Assembly (NCBI GenBank): GCA_024230695.1
Contig: JAAERC010000255.1
Span: 1 to 6,089, forward strand
Direction of reading: 5' to 3'
Source: Candidatus Zixiibacteriota bacterium
GTDB taxonomy: Bacteria > Zixibacteria > MSB-5A5 > GN15 > PGXB01
Length of the DNA stretch: 6,089 nt
Shown: positions 1 to 5,604 of the stretch, piece after piece
Layout of the letters: each line of letters opens with the position of its first letter
Position numbering within the stretch: the stretch's first letter is position 1
Notes under the pieces: model-generated
What the model was told of the DNA's origin: nothing
The model's database searches: none
Seen by the model: only the letters and a program-made list of their open reading frames with translations
Translations under genes and position numbers: made by a program

Positions 1-2
1 AT

Positions 3-47
3 GGCGCGGCTGAGGATATCGAAAGATTCGTTATCGATTATGGGTAA
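3..47 (+). CDS. C-terminal tail of an upstream gene (partial, unidentified)
   Basis: This frame is open from the left edge and ends at TAA 45-47, reading GAAEDIERFVIDYG. The composition, alternating acidic and hydrophobic residues, looks like real protein, but 14 residues are too few to name a family. The frame starting at base 1 is also open (stop at 55-57) and could in principle be the true one; its translation looks less protein-like. If frame 3 is right, the stop lies 26 bases before the folD start, so folD would be the downstream member of an operon. No function is assigned. Confidence 0.4.
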   Translation, partial: GAAEDIERFVIDYG

Positions 48-59
48 TAATTCATAGAT

Positions 60-64
60 GAGGT
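60..64 (+). promoter_or_regulatory. Ribosome binding site deciding the folD start
   Basis: GAGGT lies 9 bases before ATG 74 but only 3 bases before the alternative GTG at 68. Normal spacing therefore favours ATG 74, which gives a 292-residue protein beginning MPATIISGKK. Confidence 0.55.
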
Positions 65-73
65 AAGGTGACC

Positions 74-952
74 ATGCCAGCTACTATTATCAGTGGTAAA
101 AAAGTATCCAAAGAAATAAAAGCGGAACTCAAATTAAAGGTCGAAGCGCTTAAAGCCAAAGGGATTACTCCCGGACTGGCGGCAGTTCTTGTCGGTGAAG
201 ATCCGGCATCGGCTACCTATGTAAGAAGCAAATCGAAAGCTTGCGATAAGATTGGTATCTATTCTGAAATTATTAGACGCTCCGCTGATATTACTTCTGA
301 AGAACTAATCAGTATAATTGATGGTCTAAATAACAATGATAAAATAGATGGCATTTTAGTTCAATCACCACTTCCGAAACATATTGACGAGCAGGCGATG
401 ACGCTATTAATTGATCCCAAAAAAGATGTTGATGGTTTCCATCCATTTAATGTTGGGATGACATTAATTGGTAAGCCGACTTTTCAGTCATGCACTCCTT
501 ATGGTATAATGGAACTTTTAAGACGATATGAGATCGATCCGTCAGGAAAAGAAGTGGTTATACTGGGGCGGTCTAATATTGTTGGCAAACCGATGGGAGC
601 GATGTTAGTTCAAAAGGCGAAGGGCGCTAATGCCACTGTAACAACGGCCCATTCCCGAACTGCTGATTTTCCAGGAGTCTGTCGGCGGGCAGATATTTTA
701 ATTGCGGCTATAGGTCAACCTGAATTTGTAAAAGGTGACTGGGTTAAAGATGGGGTAGTAGTAATTGATGTTGGTATAAATCGGGTCGATGATGCCTCTA
801 AAGAAAAGGGATACCGTCTTTGCGGCGATGTTGATTTTGAAAACTGCGAGAAAAAAGCATCATTTATAACTCCGGTTCCCGGTGGCGTTGGTCCAATGAC
901 AATTGCGATGCTTTTAACCAATACTGTTAAATCGGCGGAACGACGTATCTAA
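74..952 (+). CDS. folD: Bifunctional methylenetetrahydrofolate dehydrogenase / methenyltetrahydrofolate cyclohydrolase FolD
   Basis: FolD oxidises 5,10-methylene-THF to 5,10-methenyl-THF with NAD(P)+ and hydrolyses it to 10-formyl-THF, supplying one-carbon units for purine and formylmethionine synthesis in the cytoplasm. With ATG 74 as start the protein has 292 residues, the usual family length. The N-terminal catalytic domain shows TYVRSKSKA at about 48-56, including the conserved Tyr49 and catalytic Lys53. ILVQSPLP (94-101) supplies Gln97, and KKDVDGFHP (116-124) supplies Asp120. The Rossmann nucleotide-binding part has GRSNIVGKPM (165-174), and PVPGGVGPMT (267-276) closes the signature. 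All expected catalytic residues are present, so the gene looks functional. A longer GTG start at 68 (294 residues) is possible but badly spaced from the ribosome binding site. The gene probably follows an upstream gene in an operon and converges on the M1 peptidase gene. Confidence 0.98.
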   Translation: MPATIISGKKVSKEIKAELKLKVEALKAKGITPGLAAVLVGEDPASATYVRSKSKACDKIGIYSEIIRRSADITSEELISIIDGLNNNDKIDGILVQSPLPKHIDEQAMTLLIDPKKDVDGFHPFNVGMTLIGKPTFQSCTPYGIMELLRRYEIDPSGKEVVILGRSNIVGKPMGAMLVQKAKGANATVTTAHSRTADFPGVCRRADILIAAIGQPEFVKGDWVKDGVVVIDVGINRVDDASKEKGYRLCGDVDFENCEKKASFITPVPGGVGPMTIAMLLTNTVKSAERRI

Positions 953-991
953 ATTTAATAATTCTTTTAGATTTAATCATAATTATTTTTT
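947..991 (+). terminator. Weak AT-only hairpins and T-run after folD
   Basis: Two alternative 7-bp stems follow or overlap the folD stop: ATCTAAA 947-953 with TTTAGAT 966-972, and AATAATT 957-963 with AATTATT 981-987. The second runs straight into a T stretch ending at 991. Placement fits a folD terminator, but the stems have almost no G or C and would be weak. This is a suggestion from pattern only. Confidence 0.25.
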
Positions 992-1000
992 GGCAGAGCA

Positions 1001-1120
1001 TTATTCTTCAATCTTGATAAACATTGTTTTATCTACGCCGTATATAGGACATTCCCAATCATCGGGGATTTCCACAAATTTAGTACCGGGAGCGATTTTT
1101 CCATTGAGATCTCTATACAA
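1001..1120 (-). pseudogene. Rubredoxin C-terminal fragment, decayed
   Basis: Read on the minus strand, bases 1120 to 1004 encode 39 residues ending at TAA (1001-1003). They contain the unmistakable second half of a rubredoxin: IAPGTKF, then EIPDDWECP, then YGVDK and a short acidic tail. In working rubredoxins this part carries the second iron-binding knuckle, CPxCG. Here it reads CPIYG, so the last iron ligand is tyrosine (codon at 1040-1042), which one G-to-A change from TGC would produce. The N-terminal half with the first knuckle (CxxCGY) is missing: the frame meets a stop at 1121-1123, and I find no CxxC-encoding stretch in the AT-rich sequence up to the peptidase stop. The fragment has no start codon and two of the four cysteines needed for iron are absent, with one more replaced, so electron transfer by this product is not plausible. 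It is most likely a relic of a rubredoxin gene formerly downstream of the peptidase gene. A miscalled base at 1041 would explain the tyrosine but not the missing half. Confidence 0.75.
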
Positions 1121-1170
1121 TTATTATTATAGATAATATATTTAGAAATGATAATTCAACGCGACGAAAA

Positions 1171-1193
1171 TTATCAACAATGTTGTATGATAA
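1171..1193 (-). terminator. Possible terminator of the M1 peptidase transcript
   Basis: TTATCA (1171-1176) pairs with TGATAA (1188-1193), with a further short inner stem ACA/TGT and one bulged A. Read on the minus strand the hairpin is followed directly by TTTT. It lies about 80 bases after the peptidase stop. The stem is short and AT-rich, so the call is tentative. Confidence 0.3.
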
Positions 1194-1274
1194 CAGACTA
1201 AGATATTTGCGGATATTTTATCCAGCAATAAATAAAATTTATAAGTCTAAGTTCAAAATATGCTTGTTTAAATG

Positions 1275-3545
1275 CTAAATTGTCGCACAGCCAATAACCG
1301 GATCATCACCATTTTTATAAATAAAATCTATGAGATAAACAGCATCTAATATATCAATCACACAATCATTATTGGGGTCCGCCAATTGAGGTTTTAATGG
1401 ATCTGTCCCATCTTTATACAAATAATTAACGACAAATATTATATCAAGTATATCAACCTCAATATTTAAATCAACATCACCCGGTAAACCCTCATACTCA
1501 ATAACTGTCAATTCATAATCAAGTGTATCTCTATATGAACTTAGAGCATCCCTAGCCTCGACGCGAAATGAAAAGTCTCCGAATTCGGTTGGTGTTCCAT
1601 CGATGATACCAGTTGGGGTGGCTAAACCCAAACCATCAGGGAGGTTGCCATATAAAACAGAATAATTTATTTGTCCAAATCCACCACGGGCAATAATGGT
1701 ATCCTCATATTCGGCGTACTGACCAGCATTTTCTAATGGAAAGGGGAGTAGTCCAAAAAAAGTTGTTTGATTGGAGAACTTTAAAACCCAATTGTCCGGA
1801 TCCAAAGAGACTCCTATTGGTAATTGTTCGGTTTTGAAGGCGTATGTACTGTCATCAGAATCATTAAAAATATAAAATGTATCTCGAACAAAAGGTGAGT
1901 AACTTATAACAATATCAAGAGGCATTGTAAATACTTCAGGAGGTGACGTTTGCATCTGTTTGATATTCAAAAATGTCCAGTATAATCCGTCGGTATGGTC
2001 AATTTCGGAATGATATGAGTACTTATATTCAGGTCTGAAAGTCCCATAGATCCATTGATCAAAGAAATAATCAAGTTCCATCCCTGAAACTGTTTCGCAG
2101 AGATTTTTAAACTGCTCGGTAGTTACGTCGGCATGCTGATGAACACCATTATAATAAGCTTGAATTATATCAAAAAATGTTGCATCACCAACGACGTGTC
2201 TGAGCATATGCAGAACACAGGCCCCTTTATCATAAACAATAAGGCTAAAGATGTTACCAACACTGGTTGTGTCATAGACATATATCGGTCCCGCGTAAGA
2301 ACCGCCGCCTTGAGCCATATCGAGCATATAACTATGGTATTCATCGACACCATCTTTCACTTCGTAGTATAATGCTTCACTATATGACGCAAATCCTTCA
2401 TTTAACCAGATATCATGCCAGCTTCGGCAGGTGATCATATCACCCCACCACTGGTGAGCCGCCTCATGGGCTACAACCGGCTCGGAGAAACCAAATGCAC
2501 TCCCACCCATCGAGGTGCATGTTTGGTGTTCCATACCTCCGCCCCATTGGAAATTGGCATGGCCATACTTTTCATTGATAAAAGGATACTCGCCAAAAAG
2601 ATCGCTAAAGACTTCAAGGATATATGGTGTCGCTCCCCAATGGTCTGATAATTTTGAGTAGGCCAGATGATCGGGATAAACATGATTTACAATTGGCATC
2701 GAATCAGTCGGGCTATAATGGTACCAATCGGTCCAGATGGCATATTCAGAGATAGCAACTGAAAAAAGATATGTAACAATTGGATAACGTACTTGGTAGT
2801 TAAAAGTCCAGGTACCATCACCATTCTGGGTCGTGTCAATCAGAGTTCCATTAGAGGCGCAGAATAGATTGGTCGCGCAAGTGATATAAATATCCATCGA
2901 GTCGGCTTTATCATCATTTCTGTCTTTGCAGGGCCACCAGGTCCGGGACATATATGGTTCTGATAAAGATGATACAATAGGGTAGCCATCATTAGAACTA
3001 AAGTTGAAGCCGTCAAGACCTGCCGCTTCGGGATGGCCATGATAATCAATTATAAAAGCAAACCAGTCATCCGGCTGTAAAATTTCAGAAAGTTCTATTA
3101 ATATTCGATCACTACTTCGTGTATAGTTCAGATCTACGCCGTCAGATGATCTGATATTGTCGACTGTCAGGACCGATGCGAGATCGATTTCAATAAATTG
3201 AAGATCGGTGGTCAATGATGTGGCTTCAGTAGTAACCGTTCCGGTTATTTCCTCAGTTGGAACATCAACTGTTATTTCAACAACATAAAAATTAACATCA
3301 AATTCAGTTTGGTTATAGCGATATGGTTCCATATCTACTGTCGCTGATCGACTTTGTCCCAAAGCCTCGGCTTTTTTCTGCCCCATAATCTGGTGGATCT
3401 GGCTTGGACCGAGAGTATCGGCGTCAATTGATTCATCAAATAACCCGGTCGAATAGGATATATTCGCGAAAATTGTAATAATTAATAAGCTTATTATTAA
3501 AAGATGATAGATACAAAACTGATAGTAGCTTTGCATTGAAGACAT
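1275..3545 (-). CDS. Secreted M1-family zinc metallopeptidase with He_PIG-like and dockerin-type C-terminal domains
   Basis: This 756-residue protein is predicted to be an exported aminopeptidase-type enzyme removing residues from peptide N-termini. Residues 1-32 form a signal peptide with a long hydrophobic core (HLLIISLLIITIFA). The M1 N-terminal beta domain follows, then the gluzincin core: a GGGMEHQT exopeptidase motif at 335-342, where the family usually has GxMEN, and the zinc site HEAAHQWWGD from 360. His360, His364 and Glu383 (in LNEGFASYSE) have the exact HExxH-x18-E spacing. Tyr438 in VYDKGA matches the transition-state tyrosine. All catalytic residues are present. Residues about 600-683 resemble a He_PIG Ig-like domain (LPDGLGL, GIIDGTPTEFGDFSF). 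Residues 687-750 form two dockerin-like calcium loops, with acidic or Asn ligands at 690/692/694/698/701 and 723/725/727/731/734, although the usual loop glycine is replaced by Ile695 and Cys728. No C-terminal membrane anchor is seen. The start is supported by GAGGG five bases upstream. The gene stands alone on its strand; the true substrate is unknown. Confidence 0.95.
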   Translation of the reverse strand: MSSMQSYYQFCIYHLLIISLLIITIFANISYSTGLFDESIDADTLGPSQIHQIMGQKKAEALGQSRSATVDMEPYRYNQTEFDVNFYVVEITVDVPTEEITGTVTTEATSLTTDLQFIEIDLASVLTVDNIRSSDGVDLNYTRSSDRILIELSEILQPDDWFAFIIDYHGHPEAAGLDGFNFSSNDGYPIVSSLSEPYMSRTWWPCKDRNDDKADSMDIYITCATNLFCASNGTLIDTTQNGDGTWTFNYQVRYPIVTYLFSVAISEYAIWTDWYHYSPTDSMPIVNHVYPDHLAYSKLSDHWGATPYILEVFSDLFGEYPFINEKYGHANFQWGGGMEHQTCTSMGGSAFGFSEPVVAHEAAHQWWGDMITCRSWHDIWLNEGFASYSEALYYEVKDGVDEYHSYMLDMAQGGGSYAGPIYVYDTTSVGNIFSLIVYDKGACVLHMLRHVVGDATFFDIIQAYYNGVHQHADVTTEQFKNLCETVSGMELDYFFDQWIYGTFRPEYKYSYHSEIDHTDGLYWTFLNIKQMQTSPPEVFTMPLDIVISYSPFVRDTFYIFNDSDDSTYAFKTEQLPIGVSLDPDNWVLKFSNQTTFFGLLPFPLENAGQYAEYEDTIIARGGFGQINYSVLYGNLPDGLGLATPTGIIDGTPTEFGDFSFRVEARDALSSYRDTLDYELTVIEYEGLPGDVDLNIEVDILDIIFVVNYLYKDGTDPLKPQLADPNNDCVIDILDAVYLIDFIYKNGDDPVIGCATI

Positions 3546-3550
3546 ATTTT

Positions 3551-3555
3551 CCCTC
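3551..3555 (-). promoter_or_regulatory. Ribosome binding site of the M1 peptidase gene
   Basis: On the minus strand GAGGG sits five bases before the ATG at 3545-3543. It supports that start over the in-frame Met4 codon. Confidence 0.6.
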
Positions 3556-3578
3556 GTGTCTAAGTTGTTGGTACTTTA

Positions 3579-3608
3579 ATAATATAAAGGTATATCCAAT
3601 TCGGTCAA
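3579..3608 (-). promoter_or_regulatory. Candidate sigma-70 type promoter for the M1 peptidase gene
   Basis: On the minus strand TTGACC (3608-3603) and TATTAT (3584-3579) are separated by 18 bases. Each differs from the consensus at one position. An alternative -10, TATATT, with 16-base spacing overlaps it. The site lies about 35 bases upstream of the start codon, leaving a short leader. The assignment assumes a standard housekeeping sigma factor. Confidence 0.45.
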
Positions 3609-3644
3609 GACCTTTTATTTTATACGCAATTATATTATACTTTG

Positions 3645-3659
3645 TCACAAATTAAGTGA
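3645..3659. promoter_or_regulatory. Inverted repeat TCAC-N7-GTGA between the divergent promoters
   Basis: TCACAAATTAAGTGA is a short inverted repeat immediately upstream of the candidate -35 box of the plus-strand run and about 37 bases upstream of the minus-strand -35. It has the size and symmetry of a repressor or activator half-site pair, but four-base arms occur by chance in AT-rich DNA. No regulator can be named. Confidence 0.2.
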
Positions 3660-3660
3660 T

Positions 3661-3689
3661 TTGACGTCTAATTTTATAAGGTATATTAA
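3661..3689 (+). promoter_or_regulatory. Candidate promoter of the plus-strand gene run
   Basis: TTGACG (3661-3666) and TATTAA (3684-3689) are separated by 17 bases. The -35 box has one mismatch and the -10 box has two. Transcription would start only a few bases before the ribosome binding site at 3699, an unusually short leader, so a different promoter further upstream remains possible. Confidence 0.35.
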
Positions 3690-3698
3690 TTCCATTAT

Positions 3699-3707
3699 GG
3701 AGGTGAT
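3699..3707 (+). promoter_or_regulatory. Near-perfect Shine-Dalgarno site with two possible starts
   Basis: GGAGGTGAT matches the 16S 3' end over nine bases. It abuts ATG 3708 (four bases after GGAGG) and lies six bases before a second in-frame ATG at 3714 (ten after GGAGG). The second start is at least as well spaced, so the true protein may begin MQKLFFY rather than MNMQKLFFY. Confidence 0.7.
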
Positions 3708-4220
3708 ATGAATATGCAAAAATTGTTTTTTTATTTATTATTCGTGACATTCTTTTCTGTATTGGCAGGGGAAACTGTTGCGGAGGATAATATGAATGAT
3801 CAAAAGAACGCAAATGTATCATTTAAGGATTTTGAATGGTTAGCCGGAAGTTGGGAGGGGGAGGCATTTGGCGGTAATTTTGAAGAGGTCTGGTCACCGG
3901 CAACCGCCGGGAGTATGTGCGGGACCTTTAAGTTATTCAGTAATAACAAAGTGAGTTTCTATGAGATATTTACAATTACAATAGATTCCACTGGGCCGGT
4001 TCTCAGATTGAAACATTTTAATGCCGATCTAACCGGCTGGGAAGAAAAAGATGAGGTCATATCATTTCCATATATAGATTGTAATAAGAATGAATTACAG
4101 TTTGACGGGTTGATTTATCGTAAAATATCTGATGAAGCAATGAGGATTGTTCTAAGAACCAGAGATGCCAACGGAATAGTCACTGATAATATTATTGATT
4201 GCAAAAGGTCTAATAATTAA
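3708..4220 (+). CDS. Exported DUF6265-like protein of unknown function
   Basis: The 170-residue product begins with a signal peptide (about residues 1-26: KLFFYLLFVTFFSVLAG, possible cleavage after TVA). The mature part opens with FKDFEWLAGSWEGEAFGG, followed by a region rich in short beta strands with VWSPATAGSMCGTFK, YEIFTIT and LKHFNADLTGWEEKDE. This order (F-WLAG-W-G, then a W-P-GG-M-G-type segment, then a YE segment) resembles the DUF6265 family, small lipocalin-like domains found in many bacteria with no established reaction. Length fits the family. There is no lipobox cysteine at the signal end, so a periplasmic or secreted product is more likely than a lipoprotein. It is the first gene of a plus-strand run and lies 39 bases before the next gene; it may or may not share its transcript. 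The family match is from memory of the motif pattern and is fairly but not fully certain. ATG 3714 is an alternative start. Confidence 0.85.
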   Translation: MNMQKLFFYLLFVTFFSVLAGETVAEDNMNDQKNANVSFKDFEWLAGSWEGEAFGGNFEEVWSPATAGSMCGTFKLFSNNKVSFYEIFTITIDSTGPVLRLKHFNADLTGWEEKDEVISFPYIDCNKNELQFDGLIYRKISDEAMRIVLRTRDANGIVTDNIIDCKRSNN

Positions 4221-4248
4221 TTATTTGTAATTGTTAGAAATAAATTTT

Positions 4249-4253
4249 GGGAG
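4249..4253 (+). promoter_or_regulatory. Ribosome binding site deciding the start at 4260
   Basis: GGGAG lies six bases before ATG 4260. The in-frame TTG at 4254 directly abuts the site and could not use it, so ATG 4260 is preferred. The leader GGAGTTGAAG (4250-4259) recurs exactly at 4853-4862 before the next gene. Confidence 0.65.
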
Positions 4254-4259
4254 TTGAAG

Positions 4260-4853
4260 ATGACAGAAATACCATGGCATGAGAAGTTAAAGAAAAATCT
4301 AAAAGATTTTATAGATGAAGCCGAGCGAAAAAAACTGCTAAAGGGAAGTGAAAATATTGATAAAGCAGATCCTAAGGAAAAAGCGGCTTGGGTAAAATCG
4401 GTGATGGAAAAATTTGATCGGCTTATTCCTGATGATAAAGACCGCTGGAAAATAATGAAGGAATGTTCTTGCAGTTGCCAGGATGATTTGATGGAAGATT
4501 ACAAAGCTGAGTATGACAAACATAAAGATATTGATAAACTGATTGATTACCTTCATGGAAAGGCATTTTTGAATAAGCCGATAAGGGATGGCAATACTAT
4601 ATATATTACTAAAGCTCCTGCTTTTCCTAATGAATACAAAAAGGCCAAAACGCAGGAAGAGAAAAGATATTATTTTTGTCATTGTGAATATGCTCGAGCG
4701 GCCGACAGTGAATTATCTCCCACATATTGTTATTGCGGTGCCGGGTGGTGCCAAAGGATTTGGGAAGGTATTTTGGGTCATCCGGTTGAAATTGAAATCG
4801 TTGAGTCGGTTTTGCATGGCGGTGATGTCTGCAAATTCGCGGTTCATATTTAG
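4260..4853 (+). CDS. Cysteine-rich conserved protein (possibly DUF6144 / V4R-like), function unknown
   Basis: The 197-residue protein has no signal peptide or membrane segment and is probably cytoplasmic. The N-terminal half is highly charged and helical. It contains nine cysteines in four groups: CSCSC at 69-73, CHC at 140-142 in FCHCEYAR, CYCGAGWC at 157-164 followed by RIWEGILG, and Cys191 in GGDVCKF near the C-terminus. The ending (EIVESVLHGGDVCKFAVHI) resembles the 'GD-x-C-x-F' close of V4R-type small-molecule or metal-binding domains. The overall pattern recalls DUF6144-type proteins, but I cannot confirm either match. A metal or metal-cluster binding role is suggested by the cysteine spacing and remains an inference. 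The stop lies eight bases before the DUF3795-type gene and overlaps that gene's ribosome binding site, so the two are probably co-translated. ATG 4260 is chosen on ribosome-site spacing; TTG 4254 would add two residues. Confidence 0.88.
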   Translation: MTEIPWHEKLKKNLKDFIDEAERKKLLKGSENIDKADPKEKAAWVKSVMEKFDRLIPDDKDRWKIMKECSCSCQDDLMEDYKAEYDKHKDIDKLIDYLHGKAFLNKPIRDGNTIYITKAPAFPNEYKKAKTQEEKRYYFCHCEYARAADSELSPTYCYCGAGWCQRIWEGILGHPVEIEIVESVLHGGDVCKFAVHI

Positions 4854-4856
4854 GAG
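4852..4856 (+). promoter_or_regulatory. Ribosome binding site of the DUF3795-type gene, overlapping the upstream stop
   Basis: AGGAG overlaps the TAG stop at 4851-4853 and lies five bases before GTG 4862. It supports the GTG start and suggests coupled translation. Confidence 0.65.
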
Positions 4857-4861
4857 TTGAA

Positions 4862-5257
4862 GTGGCTGAAATACTTGCTCGATGCGGATATCGTTGTGAT
4901 TTGTGTGCGGCACAATCAGATGATATAAAAGTAAGACAAAAACTTGTCGATGGATGGAAAAAATATTTAAATCTTCAAATGTACACCGCCGAAAATGTAA
5001 AATGTGATGGCTGTTATGGAGAAAGGCATGCTGATACCGGTTGCCCGGTTCGTCCCTGTGTAATAGAAAAGGGTATTGAGAATTGCGCTCATTGTGATGA
5101 ATTCATTTGTGAGAAACTTGAGCCTTTGATTGGTGATAAAGAACATTTTTTAAAGAGAATTCCCGATATATCCAAAGAAGATTATAATCTTTGTTTGAGA
5201 CAATTTGACAGCGAGTCAAGATTAAAAAATATCCGAAATAAAATAGGCAAAAAGTAA
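4862..5257 (+). CDS. DUF3795-type cysteine-rich protein
   Basis: The 131-residue cytoplasmic protein starts with GTG. It has the layout I associate with DUF3795: an N-terminal CGYRCDLC (Cys8, Cys12, Cys15), a central CDGC (48-51), then C-x4-C (61-66, CPVRPC), CAHC (75-78) and a final Cys83 in the EFICEKL segment. With Cys111 this makes eleven cysteines, ten of them in the conserved pattern. Such spacing strongly suggests bound zinc or iron-sulfur, but no biochemical role is established for the family to my knowledge. The C-terminal part (about 85-131) is charged and helical and contains no further cysteine pairs. It sits eight bases after the other cysteine-rich gene and seven bases before the ATL gene, so it is the middle of a tight cluster. 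The three may act in one process, perhaps metal- or stress-related; this is inferred from position only. Confidence 0.9.
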   Translation: MAEILARCGYRCDLCAAQSDDIKVRQKLVDGWKKYLNLQMYTAENVKCDGCYGERHADTGCPVRPCVIEKGIENCAHCDEFICEKLEPLIGDKEHFLKRIPDISKEDYNLCLRQFDSESRLKNIRNKIGKK

Positions 5258-5264
5258 TATAGAT

Positions 5265-5582
5265 ATGACCGAATCGTTTCACCAAGCCGTTGTTAGAATT
5301 ATCAAAAAGATACCACATGGCAATGTTGCTACCTATGGTCAAATCGCGGCGTTGGCCGGAAGTCCTCGCGCGGCGCGACAGGTTGTAAGGACGCTTCATA
5401 CATCTTCCGATAAAGAAAAACTCCCCTGGCACCGGGTGATAAACGGCAAAGGTAAAATTTCGTTGAAACAAAATTCAGGCTATGAGATCCAAAAGGCGAT
5501 GTTGGTCGATGAGGGCATTAATTTCTCACTTGATGATACAATTGATTTAAAACTATTTCTATGGAAACCTGATAATATTTAA
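5265..5582 (+). CDS. Alkyltransferase-like protein (ATL), DNA-damage recognition
   Basis: The 105-residue protein is the DNA-binding fold of O6-alkylguanine-DNA alkyltransferases without the N-terminal domain. The active-site motif reads PWHRV (54-58) instead of PCHRV: Trp55 replaces the alkyl-accepting cysteine, the hallmark of ATL proteins such as E. coli YbaZ and fission yeast Atl1. VATYGQIAALAG (21-32) precedes RAARQV (35-40). Tyr24 and Arg38 correspond to the base-flipping tyrosine and the arginine finger; in Atl1 the equivalents are Tyr25 and Arg39. ATL proteins do not repair DNA themselves: they bind O6-alkylguanine, flip the base and hand the lesion to nucleotide excision repair. All key residues are present, so the gene looks functional. 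The start has no clear ribosome binding site and lies seven bases after the DUF3795-type stop, suggesting translational coupling. Confidence 0.95.
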   Translation: MTESFHQAVVRIIKKIPHGNVATYGQIAALAGSPRAARQVVRTLHTSSDKEKLPWHRVINGKGKISLKQNSGYEIQKAMLVDEGINFSLDDTIDLKLFLWKPDNI

Positions 5583-5604
5583 AAACTGGTGTGGGGTTTA
5601 TTCA

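Larger units (their letters stand above)
953..1274. other. Convergent intergenic region between folD and the M1 peptidase gene
   Basis: This 322-base stretch between two facing genes contains no intact gene. It holds the weak folD terminator candidate at its left end, a rubredoxin-like relic on the minus strand (1001-1120), and a small hairpin at 1171-1193. The remainder (about 1121-1274) is AT-rich, has stops in all frames, and shows no recognisable coding or repeat structure. Confidence 0.8.

Noticed and set aside
1..57. Short frame MARLRISKDSLSIMGNNS starting at base 1
   Set aside because: The ATG at the very edge is likely incidental; the frame starting at base 3 reads more like a protein C-terminus. 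Neither can be proven from so few codons.
715..921. Open frame on the minus strand inside folD
   Set aside because: It lies antisense within a clear, complete folD gene and has no family features of its own.
2133..2683. Several small open frames on both strands inside the peptidase gene
   Set aside because: The peptidase frame here encodes the conserved catalytic core (GGMEH, HEAAH, NEGFA), so the others are by-products of the coding sequence.
3436..3648. 70-codon minus-strand frame spanning the peptidase start
   Set aside because: It overlaps the signal peptide region in another frame, covers the promoter region, and encodes a low-complexity Tyr/Leu/Ile/Asn-rich product.
4212..4225. Perfect 14-base palindrome AATAATTAATTATT at the end of the DUF6265-like gene
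   Set aside because: It consists only of A and T, has no T-run after it and no loop, and such palindromes are common in AT-rich DNA; not convincing as a terminator or operator.
4338..4682. 114-codon minus-strand frame rich in Phe and Ile
   Set aside because: It is antisense to the cysteine-rich gene; the hydrophobic composition is the expected mirror of AAA/GAA-rich coding DNA, not a membrane protein.
5103..5471. 122-codon minus-strand frame across the DUF3795-type and ATL genes
   Set aside because: It is antisense to two well-supported genes and has no recognisable motif.
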